From the NCBI GenBank assembly GCA_963920635.1, contig OY987306.1, positions 12,356,001 through 12,420,000 on the forward strand: a stretch of DNA of 64,000 bases. The letters are read 5' to 3'. Positions 10,947-21,714 of the stretch are shown one piece after another (within the stretch, counting starts at the first letter, position 1; each line of letters starts with the position of its first letter). The notes below the pieces were generated by a model, which worked only from the letters and a program-made list of their open reading frames with translations, searched no databases and was not told the DNA's origin. This stretch comes from Pseudeuparius sepicola. Lineage: Eukaryota; Arthropoda; Insecta; Coleoptera; Anthribidae. Made by a program: the position numbers and the translations under genes.

Positions 10947-11572
10947 ATGGAGGTTGTTCGTTCCCTCTTGTGAAAACACCAGCAGAAACTCTGGAAAATT
11001 GTTTTTATTGGTGCCTACCGACGAAATTCGCCAAAAACGGTGGTTGTAAACAGTTGGCCTTCCAATGAAGAAAACGTTTTTTGCATTGATGCGAAGACCA
11101 TTTTAACGTAAGCACATATTATCTATTATAGATAGTTTCAAGCACTTTTACTTCTTTTTTAATACTTCCTGTCTTGAGGTTATAACCCCTGGTAATAATT
11201 TTTATTACATATATAGAGATTAAAAGTTTATAGTAATATTCAGTATTTATAGTTTATATTATATTACTTACTCTTTAATCGAGCAACTTTTATTGCAATA
11301 ATTGTTGTATCAGAATAGTAAGATACATTTTTCTTTTTTAGCTTGAGCGTGATGCTAAAAATTGGATGTTCTTCAAAACTGTGGGAAGCAAGATTATCTT
11401 GAAAAAGGAAGTTGTGCCTCAGCGCTACATAAAAAGCAAACGAATTGCTTCCCTTCCAATTCATGTAGAGAGGATAATAAGACGAATTCGAGAATTTGCA
11501 ATGCTCAATATACATTCGATGGTAAATCATCAATTAATATACCTTTTAGATCACATAATGGTTATTGTGTGA
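10947..11572 (+). pseudogene. THAP plus DDE (DDE_Tnp_4-like) transposase, internally deleted
   Basis: Two exon-like blocks. The first (10947-11107) shows a decayed THAP finger: VPSCENTSRNSGKLFLLVPTD, RQKRW, then CEDHF, followed by donor AAC|GTAAGC; two or three frame changes and a stop break it. The second (from 11342, after a T-rich acceptor ending TTTTAG) continues in phase with the THAP C-terminus (TVGSKIILKKEVVP) and within about 20 residues jumps to HVERIIRRIREFAMLNIHS..VNHQ, which resembles the end of a DDE_Tnp_4 catalytic domain. The whole body of the transposase is missing between them, so this is an internal-deletion derivative of a THAP-bearing Harbinger-like transposon. Element ends were not identified. 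The frame stops at 11572. Confidence 0.7.
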
Positions 11573-11739
11573 GGCCTTTAATTTTATCAAGTATATTTAA
11601 GTTAAATAGTTAAGTTGTATTGTAAATTATTGCTCAATAAACTGTAAATTATGTTGTGTCCATTCTTTCCCTAATTGGTTACCTTTTTATAGTAAAGTTT
11701 GAATAATAATTCATGTCTAAAGTGATATTTTTATTTTCT

Positions 11740-11960
11740 TTTTGTTAATGACAAATATGCAGAACCTACAAGGAAGAATCGTTCTACAATCATAGCAGAG
11801 AGACCGGAGAGGCAGGCAGGGACGCAAACCCATGGCTTCGATTTAGACGGCGAATCCCGTGCGGGGCGGACGTAAGGCCGCAAAGCGGGCGAACATCGCG
11901 GCGGCAAAGCCGCAGCATGGCCGATCCTCCGGGGTCCCCCCGAGTTTAATAAACGAACAC
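11740..11960. other. GC-rich island in AT-rich surroundings
   Basis: About 220 bp (GGAGAGGCAGGCAGGGACGC ... GGCGGACGTAAGGCCGC ... GGGGTCCCCCC) far richer in G+C than either flank. Open frames run through it on the minus strand, but they show no domain and I do not call a gene. It may be part of a mobile element or a CpG-type regulatory patch. Confidence 0.4.
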
Positions 11961-12406
11961 ACCATTTCCAATTCCACATAATATGGCAGATTGTTCGATG
12001 TCGCCTTCACAAATCCTTGCTCCATACTTTGAAAAGGTCGATTTGCTATGTAAAAGACTATTCAAATAAAAACACAAACTTGCAGTGCAAATTTGAACTG
12101 TATAACCTAAGTTCTCACATGTCAAGTTGAGTGTCAAATGAATCCTCGTAAATAAAAGTTGACCATTTATTTGACGGGGATAAGCAGTATTGCCAAACTT
12201 GCATGGCCGTTTACCTGGCTACTGGGGTCGTGTAGAATGTATTAATATAATGATAATATTTTTGTTAATTACCATGATCTGCATTGAAATTAAATTGAAA
12301 GATATTAAGAATAATAAATTCTTTTAATAAATAAAGACACGGGTCGATTTTTTTTGTCTTTTTCTACCAACAGATAAAAAAAATTATTATTTTTGTCGGA
12401 AGTATA

Positions 12407-12518
12407 CGAGCCCATTAGAAAACTGTGTTGATTTTAATAAATTTTCTGTTAACACGAAAAATTTCTTCAAAAAACATATTTTTATTATTTTGGGCCAACT
12501 TCACTGAGACACGGCTGG
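12407..12518 (-). mobile_element. 112-bp MITE derived from the Tc1-like element
   Basis: Flanked by TATA and bounded by CGAGCCCATTAGAAAAC and TTCACTGAGACACGGCTGG. Read on the minus strand, its two ends match the two ends of the Tc1-like element at 7835-9362 (GTCTCAGTGAAGTTGGCCCA and ATGGGCTCG), so it is a deletion derivative moved by the same kind of transposase. Confidence 0.75.
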
Positions 12519-12754
12519 TATAAGTTAGTGGACAACAGGAGTCTAGGAGTTCGGCCCTCCTGTCGGGCGAGCTGCGAAAGTGCCTTGCCCAACACTCACA
12601 CAATCTTCTTTTTGCGCGACTGGCTAATGTGCCCTTAAAAAGGGAATGTTTCCAGGAACATTGAGAGGGAAGCTCTATTCGCCCTGAAGGAATTTCCTCA
12701 TTAGTTTCCTCTCGAGTTGTCTTTGAAAATGATGGATTGTGTCTTCTTCCACAG

Positions 12755-13054
12755 GCATCCGCTTCGTGCGGTCGCTGGGCATGGACGCGGCGAGTGACAG
12801 GCAGCGTGCCCGCTCCCTGTCCAGCGTGCCGGACCTGCACAGCGCGGCAGGTGGCGGGGGAGGCGCCGTCGGCGAGGGTGTCGCAGTGCCCGCTGCCTCC
12901 GGCGCCGGGCCTTTTGACAGCCCGCCCGGCGGCCCCGACAGCCCCGACGCCGACGGCAGCCCTGCCGAAGAGCTGCCGATGATGGGGGCGGGCCTAGCGT
13001 TGGGACGAGTCTACGCAGCGCATTCGCTGCCAGCTCACATATGGTCGCTGAATG
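12755..13054 (+). CDS. GC-rich internal exon of an unidentified host gene
   Basis: A 300-nt exon is bounded by a pyrimidine-rich acceptor (TTCTTCCACAG ending at 12754) and donor AATG|GTGAGT (intron from 13055). One frame stays open throughout: it begins IRFVRSLGMDAASD, then RARSLSSVPDLHSA, a Gly/Ala/Pro/Asp-rich low-complexity part (GGGGGAVGEG, SPPGGPDSPDADG), and ends GRVYAAHSLPAHIWSLN. Phases at both ends are 1, so the exon is symmetric and could be skipped without shifting frame. G+C content is far above the surroundings, as expected for conserved coding sequence. The RARSLSSVPDL stretch looks like a Ser-rich 14-3-3 or kinase-target type linker, but I do not recognise the gene. No neighbouring exons were found inside the window; introns here would be many kilobases long. 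Confidence 0.6.
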
Positions 13055-13059
13055 GTGAG

Positions 13060-13906
13060 TAATTTAACTTGATGATTATGATAATTGAGGATTGTCAGCA
13101 AACCTCGCATTTGAGATTTGCAATCTTATAGTGCCATGTTTCTTTGGAATAATAGCTATTTGGGGTGCTTGCCAAAAACTCTACATGAAATTGGGGCACA
13201 ACACTGATTTATCATATAATATTTGTTTATGTGAGAACGGGCCACCCCATAACTTTTTTATTTTTGAACTAGAAAAAAAGTGCATTTTAAGATATGTAAG
13301 AACTCTACAGACAGAAAATCTTGCTTACTTACTTAGAATTTTGAACGACTGGAATGATTTTCCATTTTTTTTTCCAACGCAACCTAGATTAATTAAGATA
13401 TTTCACGAAAAAATTCCGGATACACTAACTTGGATTTTCACCTTTTTAACCACCGTAACATAAAAAAATTCAACTTCCCAAAATTTTTTATTTTCAATGA
13501 CAGATTGTCCATAAATAGTTTACATGGCAGCATTATCGCTATTCCTGAAAGAAGAAATTAACCTCGATTAGTGACATTTAACTTGGATAATAAGTTTTTA
13601 ATTGTTTCTTTATATTTTAAGTAGATTACATTTTTGCAATTACAATTTTTCGGCCTGCCAAATATTCAGTGCATCCCTACAGTTGAGCCTATCATGTGTT
13701 ATCTAATATCACTCCTCACAAACATTGGCGTTAAAGTTGAAAAATATTTTTGTTTTTTGTTTTTGGAATTTTTTTAAATTTAATTTATGGTTTCTTAAAA
13801 AATAAATAAAATAATGGTTTTGAGTTTGCTACTAAAGGAAGCAAATTAGGTCACACTAGTAACATAAATAAAGGATCTTTTTTGACCTTTGAGACTAAAA
13901 CATCTA
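13060..13906. other. Presumed intron, no further gene seen
   Basis: AT-rich sequence following the exon donor. An open frame at 13092-13463 lacks any domain signal and codon bias and is treated as chance. Confidence 0.4.
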
Positions 13907-15353
13907 CAGGGTGAGTTTTTTTCGATGCCCACTATGGGGATCTAGGAAACTAGCAGAGCTAGAACAAAGGTTAAATGGGGAAAGAATTACAGTTTTGAAT
14001 GCTCAATCTAATGTCCCTTTTGGATTTTTAAAAAAGTTCATGGCTCACTAGATATTTTGAAACGAGTAATTTTTTGCTATTTAATAAGATAATCTAATCC
14101 AATTTTTTATGCTGTTTGTGCTTTTTGAGATATGACATAAACTTGTGTTTTTTTAAATGTAAATCATAGTTGGCTGTGGCTTTATCAAATCGGCCATTTT
14201 TTGAGCTTTCCAAAAATATAATACTCGGCATAGTTATTATAAAAAATAAAATAGCTATGGCCAATTTTCTGTTTTTTTTAATATTTTCACATAGTCAGCT
14301 ATGGAATATTTTCATAATTACGTTCTATTTTATAATAAGACATACTTCAAACTTTCAAATATTTTATTTTAAGCTGGTAACAAAATAACACAAAAATTAT
14401 CAAGATGGAGCTCTACCACATAATAATTATTTGCCCGTATGAAATTACCTAGATCAGCTCTATCCAAATAGTTGGATAGAGAGAAATAGACATATTTCCT
14501 AGCAGCCCCGATCCCCCAATTTGTCTGTTTTGGATTTCTTTTTGTGGGGAACAGTACAAAATAAAGTATGAGGCAATTATTGAATTAAGAGCAGTTGTTT
14601 TAGAAGCAATTGCCAGTATTGACAGGCGCTCTCTAAGAAAGGCGACAAAATCAGTTTTAAAAAGATGCAATATTTGCATAAATAATAATGGTGGATTGTT
14701 TGAACACCTTTTTTATTTTAAAAGGTGACCTTTTAAAATAATAATAATTTGAATTTGGGTTTTTTAATTTTTGTTTTATTTTCTTACATTTTGTTACCAG
14801 CTAAAAACAAAATATTAGAAAGTTTTAAGTATGTCTAATTATAAAATAGAACGCAATTATGAAAATATTCCATGGCTGATTAGGTGAAAATTTAAAAAAA
14901 AAACAGAAAATTAGCAATACTTAGCTCTTTTATTTTTTATAATAACTATGCCGAGTATTATATCTTTGGAAAGCTCAAAAAATGGCCCATTGGATAGGGC
15001 TACAGCCAACTATGATTTACATTTAAAAAAACACAAGTTTATGTCATATCTCAAAAATCACAAATAACATAAAAAATTGGATCAGATTATCTTATTAAGC
15101 CCAAAATTATCTACAATTTTTGTCTCTACAGTTTTTCTGTATAATCAGAAATAACGGAGCTACAGAGATCTGATGAAATAGCAAAAAATCACTCTTTTCA
15201 AAATATCTAGTGAGCCATGAACTTTTTAAAAAATCCAAAAGGGGCATTAGATTGAGCAATCAAAACTGAAATTCTTTCCCCATTTAACCTTTGTTCTACT
15301 TCTACTGCTAGTTTCCGAGATCCCCATAGTGTGCATCGAAAAAACTCACCCTG
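13907..15353. mobile_element. ITm-type element with about 0.5-kb inverted repeats and a transposase stub
   Basis: TA-flanked termini CTA|CAGGGTGAGTTTTTTTCGATG and CATCGAAAAAACTCACCCTG|TA begin two long arms (about 13907-14400 and 14790-15353) that are inverted copies; the right arm carries an extra segment of roughly 65 bp near 15105-15170. The unique core is only about 390 bp and contains the end of a transposase gene. Confidence 0.85.
14575..14727 (+). pseudogene. C-terminal stub of an ITm (D..D..D) transposase
   Basis: In the core of the long-inverted-repeat element, the plus strand reads RRSLRKATKSVLKRCNICI followed by NNGGLFEHLF. The same kind of ending (arginine-rich helix then I..NG.HFEHL) closes the complete DD41D transposase at 31319. 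Everything upstream, including all three catalytic residues, is deleted. Confidence 0.65.
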
Positions 15354-16660
15354 TATAGTAGATATTGAAAATATGTATTTTAAGAGAAGTTGTTTTTTAT
15401 ATGAAGAGAAACCTAAATGTTAACTTTTAATTTCTTGTAGTAGTTATAGATTTTTTAGTATTTAAACTCAGTAGTTTTGTAAAATAAGTTTTGGAATTAA
15501 AAAAATATACACTGACAAAAATATACAATGTACGCAACAAATGGGATTATCTTATTATTTTGCACCGAGATAAAGAACTAACTATGGGGCTACATTAGGC
15601 ATGTCCTGAAACCAAAATAGGCCCAAAAAACTTCATGCAGATATCGAGGTATACGAGGGGAGTGAAAAACTTAAACGTGGCACAGAAGTAAAGTACTCAT
15701 ATTATGAGTTATAGAGAAAAATGGTATACAGGGTTTGGACTCGCTTGGAAAACCGGAAAATGCCAGGGAAAAGAAAATGCCCCCAAAAGTCAGGGCAATG
15801 TCATATATTTTTAAAAAGTCAGGGAAAATAAATTTTCTGGACTGGAAATTCTCTATGCATAAGAAATAGGTAGTTTTTTCAAATATTTATTTTAGAAATT
15901 TATTTTTCTATAAAAAGAAAATGCTTTTGTGCCTACTTTGGGGACTAGTTGGGTCAGTGCAGTTCTCACACCATTTCCGACCGATCTGCGCCGTGTCCCA
16001 TGCCGACTCAGGGTGTTAGCTGCATTGGATGTTTTAAATTTGCTGCTCACTTTAGGCCAATCAAGTGTCAGAAACTACCAGTCATTTCGAGGTATCATTG
16101 CACTTCTCGACACCTCCCGCCGCGACTGTCGTTTGTTGGTTTTATTATGTGTTGTGGTCGCAATTTCATTTAATAACAAACTTAAGTGGAAATAAAGGAA
16201 TGTACCTAGTGACAAGTGCAATAATTTAGTGAAGTATGAGGTGAATTGTCTCCTTTGTCATAAAAATAAGGTTGAGTTTTGTATACATTATTATAAAATA
16301 GGTATAATAATACACTGAAGATTATTATAATTGCAGATCTATGGGACCGAATTTTTTATTTTACTACAAGTAAGTTCCTCTAACGATAAAATAATATCCT
16401 TCATATAAAAAGTTTTAAAAAAGTCGGTGGTGCACGTTTTCTTTTTCTCAAAAATTATGGTTAAGAGACGCCACTGGACTTAATAATAATTGTAATCTAC
16501 TTTTATATTTTTTTCACATTAAGCAACTAAGAATACAACTTTTTGGTATCTTGAATCTTGTTGGTATCTTGCTTCGTTTTCGAGAAAGCAGCAATGCAAC
16601 AACAAAGCAATGACATGCAATAAAGTAGTCTTTATTTAATTTAGTTGATAATAATATTAA
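15354..16660. other. Intergenic repeats: inverted pair partner and CAGGGA-rich fragment
   Basis: The block 15590-15730 (AAAAAACTTCATGCAG.TATCG, GGTATACGAGGGG, AGAAAAATGGTATA) recurs inverted at about 17885-17995. Next to it, 15745-15840 has the GTCAGGG(A/C)AA phrase family also found at 54235-54310 and 56060-56115. The frames at 15929-16195 show no domain and are not called. Confidence 0.5.
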
Positions 16661-16664
16661 CTAA

Positions 16665-17560
16665 ATGCCTGGAAATAATGATTCTCAAGTCAATTATCAG
16701 TTATTGAAACTGTATATTGATACAATTCTGAACTTTAATTTTGACGAAATTACTTTAGAGATATTTATCGAACGTTGCAATTCACTTTATTCTAATTTTG
16801 AATGTCTAAACCCTAATGATACGTTCAATGGTTTTCTGCTATCAGTAAGTTCGAAGGAGCTCCTTTAATCCTTGCAGGTTCGAGTTCCGAAGTTCGTAAA
16901 TGGGATCATTTGAAAGCTTTACTGGGTCACAGAATAGTTATTCTGTGACTGCGTCTTAAATTTGGCGATCAATGAAGCTTAGATTGTCTTTTGCGAGATC
17001 CCATGATATTGCAACCTTTTAAAAAAGAATTATTTTCAAGTTTTGGACAGAGAATTTAAAAATGCAGAAGTTAAATTTGTTCTATGGATATTCTAGCAAA
17101 TGAATAATTATTACAAATTAAAAACTACAACAAGTTACCTCCCAAAACATTTCTACGAGGATTAAACAGTAGAATACAAGATATGGTTAGACTTGGAAAC
17201 TCAGATTCAATAGAATTAGCAATTTTATATGTACTCGAGGAAAACTTTTTACTTAATCAAGGACAGACTTTATTTTTTAGAAACATAACTAACTCAACAA
17301 CAACCCTTATTTTCACGACCTAATATTCCAAGAACAAGTTTTTCAACCCCCTACAGTCAAAATGATCCACATTTTCAACCTCAACCAATTTTTAACAGGT
17401 TTCCACAACCTTATCCCCAGCAACAATACCCTACCCAACAACAAAGTTACATTCCTACTCAACCTCAAAACTTTCCCCAGCAACAAATTCGGCAACATTT
17501 CCCATCACAACCAATAAATGTCCTACTGAGTGCACCAATTAAAAAGGGAGATTAAGCGAA
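16665..17560 (+). pseudogene. Ty3/gypsy-like gag gene, heavily decayed
   Basis: The first 67 codons are open (MPGNNDSQVNYQLLKLYIDT..., FIERCNSLYSNF) and resemble the start of gag proteins of insect gypsy elements. Later pieces follow in different frames: KWDHLKALLGHRIV near 16895, and a Gln/Pro-rich segment near 17310-17520 (PQPYPQQQYPTQQQ ... HFPSQPIN), the usual spacer region before the nucleocapsid in that group. At least four frame changes and several stops separate them. No zinc knuckle, protease or pol follows, and paired LTRs were not found. Confidence 0.55.
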
Positions 17561-17879
17561 TATCTTTTTAAAAAAGACAGAACTTTATTTGGCAACGTAC
17601 AAACAGTAAAAATCGTCTATGGCAAGAGAACAAGTGTTTTTTTATAAATAAATGCTGATGAATACAAAATAAAAAACTGACTGAGAACTGGTGATAGCTG
17701 TGCAGTTTCTAGGAACATAACTACTGCGAAAGGGTTGAGTAATTATTGTAGAATATGGTGGTGTAAAATTTCCTTCATGGGAAAATCAGAAAACTGCAAC
17801 TAATGATAAAAAAAATAAAAAATAAATTTTTAATAGAAGGTCATGATTTTATATTTATGTATAGTTTTTCATTGCAAAC

Positions 17880-18030
17880 AACTTTTTCTTATACCATTTT
17901 TCTCCACGACGCAAAGTGAGGGAAGTTTTTGATTCCCCCTCGTATACCGTGATACCTGCATGAAGTTTTTGGGCCCTATTTTAATTTCAGTACATGTCTA
18001 ATATAGTTCCATAGTCAGTTTTTTTATTTC
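17880..18030. repeat. Inverted copy of the 15590-15730 repeat
   Basis: TATACCATTTTTCTC, CCCCTCGTATACC and GATACCTGCATGAAGTTTTT are the reverse complement, with changes, of the block at 15590-15730. The two together enclose the decayed gag, so they may be remnants of the ends of one element or two independent insertions. Confidence 0.55.
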
Positions 18031-18044
18031 GGCCTAAAGTAAAA

Positions 18045-18540
18045 AAAAAATCAAATTTTGACCTAACAAAGCCATTTGACAGTGTTTCTCATCATGTACT
18101 CTTGAAAAAGCTGTCCTACTATAACTTTGACCCTGAAGCCATCATTCTTATGAAGTCAGACCATAAATAGTTTATCTGTAATGGTGGTAATAAGTCCAGT
18201 GAACAGAACGTTAAGCATGGAGTTCCTCAGGGATCTGTGCTGGGACCAGTTCTCTTCCTAATTTATTTCAATGATCTTGCAGAGTAATCTGATTCTCTTC
18301 GCACACAACACTATCAACTTTATAAGTTACCATCCTTCTGAACTTATAGAGACCATTGTTTGCGATGCACGAACCCAAATACTTATACAATATACAAGCA
18401 GATAGTGTGGTTAAGTTTCTCGGTGTCTTACTTGATCCCAGATTGATCTGGACGGAGCACGTCATGCAACTCAGTACAAAACTATCACTTAGTTACTCAG
18501 AAGTCTTGCAAAGATTACTAATAATTATTAAATAATGGCT
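18045..18540 (+). pseudogene. LINE reverse-transcriptase fragment
   Basis: Frames on the plus strand read FDSVSHHVLLKKLSYYNFD and then VKHGVPQGSVLGPVLFLIYF, the conserved RT palm blocks of non-LTR elements; the catalytic YADD box that should follow is missing, replaced by unrelated sequence. About 130 bp on, SVVKFLGVLLDPRLIW marks the RT thumb region. Stops and frame changes interrupt all of it. Confidence 0.8.
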
Positions 18541-18999
18541 TATTATCTTTGAATCAAGAACACCAGGAAGTAGCAAATTTGGGCTTAACGCTGGACCGGG
18601 ATAGTCTCTGCATATAGCGGGATACTGTTTCCGTTTTTACAGTGGCGCACACCTTTGAGTTGTTTCGACAAACTAATCGAGGCAGAAATCCTCATTTTTC
18701 GTGAAATCGGTACTTACAATACAGGCAAAACATTACAAGGCACAAGGCAAATATGACGATATGCCTTTAAGTTTAGGAATCCTTAATAATACAGCAATTC
18801 TAATTTTAAAATTCCAATAATTATGAAGAAGTGTCGGCCTACACAAATGCCTATGCCACTTTGGAGCATGGCCTCAAAGTTAATTTAAATTACAAAATTA
18901 CTTACCGATGGATTATTATCCTCAAACATTTTAGTTTTGGCGGTCAGGAAAGTGCCACAAGCCGCACAGCTAAGCATAATAACTCGGAAAAGTATCTAA

Positions 19000-19495
19000 A
19001 TACCACATGCTGACACCTATCACCATGTCAGATACCAGAATATTGTGCCAAAGCTGATTACTACTCAGGGCGATTTCCGTTTCACGTATTTTATAATATA
19101 CATAGAGCTTTGACTCCTTCCTGAGATTCTTTGTTCAAAGCTTTTTATGGGCATTTTGGATCAAATGCTTTATGGAATTCTCAATTGGGGCCACTCAGCT
19201 CGGGCTGCTAGGATTTTCGGGTGAAGATGTGTTCGTGCTTTGGTGAAACCGGGGTACCGCATCACTGTTTTAGAGAATTTTGGCTGCTCACCTTTCCCTG
19301 TTCTTTTATCTTGCAGTGTCTTTGCTATATTAAGCGAAACATGAATCTTTTCACTGCATCGTGAAGTTCATGACTATAATACACGGAACAACAATAATAT
19401 TGTAGCATATTTTCACAGACTGACCCGAACCAGAAGGGGCACTGACCACTATTGTGTCTCTTTTTGCGAGAAAAATTGAACAATACTTAATTTTA
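19000..19495 (+). pseudogene. LINE ORF2 C-terminal fragment
   Basis: Shifted frames read YQNIVPKLITTQGDF, MLYGILNWGHSARAARIF, VRALVKPGYR and RTRRGTDHYCVSFF, which resemble the cysteine-poor C-terminal part of jockey/CR1-type ORF2 proteins. It probably belongs to the same insertion as the RT piece at 18045-18540, split by about 450 bp of unrelated sequence. Confidence 0.65.
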
Positions 19496-19888
19496 AAATC
19501 CTTTTATTCTTTTGAGGAGTATCTTATTAGTGATTTCAATGAGCTATCTTAATGTATTACTATCAAAAGTACTTCTGTTTTCTGTGTTATTAAGAAATTC
19601 TAAAATTTTAAATATATTCTCTTTTTAGACATTATTTTTATTTGTATCCATTTATGACTTTCAAAAGCACTTTTGTGTGATACTTATAAATAAATATTTA
19701 CTTACGTATTAAATATCTACTTACTGTATAAAAAGGTAGTGGTTGAATAAAGCGGGTGGTTATGTTGCTTTGGAGATCGTTTTCTATGTATTTGCAGTAA
19801 AGTAATTAAATTTGGGCATTATTCTGAAGAAACAAAGTTGCTGAGAATGGTTATGAGAGGACAAAAGTCCAGAAAAGTGTGTCAATAC

Positions 19889-20565
19889 TAGGACTGTTCG
19901 ATCTCCGAATTTCAGTATCGGAGAAATCGATCTTATCGATAAAATCGATCTTATCGATACAATTGATCTTATTGATAAAATAGATTTTATTTAAGACTCA
20001 ATGTACACCACGTGCGTGGTGATTCAACATTTTGACCCATAAAATGGCTTTTTTCGATCTGTAGCGAGCAACACGCATAATTTTAAACTTTTGGTCAATA
20101 CAAATTTTAATCTAAGTAATTACTCACATTTTGAGACAAAAATTATTTAAAAATTTTTAAATAATTTTTGTCTCAAAATGTGAGTAATTACTTAGATTAA
20201 AATGTGTATTGACCAAAGATTTAAAATTATGAGTGTTGCTTGCTACAGATCGAAAAAATCAATTTTATGGGTCAAAATGTTGAATCACCACGTACCTGCT
20301 GTACAGTGATTTTATTTAACTGCAAATCCGATCGGCACGTGTCGGCCTCAGTCTGGTTCTGGACGCGCATATAAAAAAAGGCCGATCGGCCTGCTGCGGG
20401 CGCGGTCTGGACGCAATGGGTGCAGCAATTTCCTTTATTTTTGCAAACAATTTCAAAAGATAGATATAATCGGAAAGATCGATAAAATCAAAGAGACTGA
20501 TAAAATCGAAAAGATCGATATTTCGATTTATCGAAATTAAATATCGATATTTTGTCTCAGGCCTA
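19889..20565. mobile_element. hAT-type non-autonomous element with ATCGAT-rich subterminal repeats
   Basis: Perfect 8-bp direct repeats GTCAATAC flank it (19881-19888 and 20566-20573). The ends are TAGGACTGTTCGATC and GTCTCAGGCCTA. Both subterminal regions are packed with ATCGAT and GATCTTATCGATA motifs in opposite orientation (19925-19995 and 20455-20550), a typical layout of hAT transposase-binding sites. No transposase gene. A palindrome is inserted at 19995-20307. Confidence 0.85.
19995..20307. mobile_element. Nested palindromic element with 12-bp flanking repeat
   Basis: GATTTTATTTAA occurs immediately on both sides (19983-19994 and 20308-20319). The insert is a nearly perfect palindrome whose arms run from CAATGTACACCACG to GTACGTGGTGATTC and meet at TTTAAAAATTTTTAAA. 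Single-arm relatives are present at 25925-26015 and 48862-49026. Confidence 0.8.
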
Positions 20566-20736
20566 GTCAATACGGAGATTTCCACAAGCAAGCCGGTTTT
20601 TTTAGCAGGACTTTAATATTGGACTAATTGACGTTTTTTTAAACATTTCTTTATCAATATAGTTCCACAAATCCTTCATTGTAAATATTTTCCAAACTAA
20701 TGATATATTGAAATGCATTTTGATATGAAATATGTA

Positions 20737-21681
20737 CAGGGTGATCCTTTTTAGTTTGTTGGTAGAAAACGGCCAAATATTATATATGGGAGATGATATA
20801 GGGTGTATAAAGGAATAAATCGGCCCATTTAGCGACTCTTTGCAAATATGACGCGATGACAAGAAATATTGGGAATTGGGGAATTGGGCCTGGAGGAAGT
20901 AAAAGGTTAGAACGCGATTTTAGTGCGAGTTTGAGAGTTGAAAAATATTCTTGGCCAGTGACAGAGTCTGACAAGTAATATTGTGTGAAGGCTACATTAA
21001 AGGTTGTAATTTTATTAAACGATGACTTTGTCAAGAAAGGTCCAATAATTTAAATCATTTTTTACTTGTTGGATGATATTTTCTAAAAAATTAATTATTT
21101 TTTTATTTATTAATACATTTTCAACAATTTATAATAATTCCAGGGTGCATTTGACCCGTATAAAGTTTAAAAAATTCAGCACTTTGAGCTGGCACAGAGA
21201 AAAACAACCTGTAGGTATATTTGTTATTGGATCTTTGCACACCAATAGGTACCTTGTGTGGTCCTGTTGACCATTGAACTGTTTTGAGGTAATTCCATGG
21301 CATATTTGACTCTTGACTCACCAGATACTTTTAAAATTCCCGCATTTTGGCACCCTGTAGAACAGAACTTCCTGTATATTTTATGTTCAAACTTTGTATA
21401 ATATGGTGGTTCTGTGGGGTCCTAATTAACGATGTGGTGTCAGATTTTTACAAAAAAAAACGCTAAATGCATTTAGTGAAAATTGGGGGTATAAAAAATC
21501 ATAGCCGGTCCTGGATTTGCATGTTGACAACGGTAAGAAGGTCAAAAGACACGGTTTAAAGATCTTTCAAACAAAAAAAAGGTAAAAGCATAGCCGAACG
21601 TTCGGCTATGATAAGGAGAATATCTCCAAAAATAAAATCATTGAAAATGCTATATCATCCCTAGAAATGGCGATCACCCTG
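20737..21681. mobile_element. Possible ITm-type element with short CAGGGTGATC ends
   Basis: TGTA|CAGGGTGATCCTTTTTAG and GAAATGGCGATCACCCTG|TACA form short inverted, TA-flanked ends 945 bp apart. No transposase is recognisable. The interior includes one copy of a dispersed repeat (21310-21540). The pairing is plausible but the inverted match is short. Confidence 0.45.
21310..21540 (+). repeat. Dispersed repeat family A, copy 1
   Basis: The series CCAGATACTTTTAAAATTCC, CACCCTGTAGAACAG, GGTGTCAGATTTTT, AAAAATCATAGCC recurs in the same order at 24845-25005 and 51043-51240. Confidence 0.7.
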
Positions 21682-21714
21682 TACAGGTAAGTAGCAACAT
21701 TACACACCCTTTCT

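Noticed and set aside
11731..12137. Overlapping minus-strand open frames in a GC-rich patch
   Set aside because: Several frames are open at once because of base composition; none shows a domain, a consistent start or splice logic.
12415..12840. 141-codon minus-strand frame
   Set aside because: It spans a Tc1-derived MITE and the antisense of the GC-rich exon; the plus-strand exon with splice sites explains the region better.
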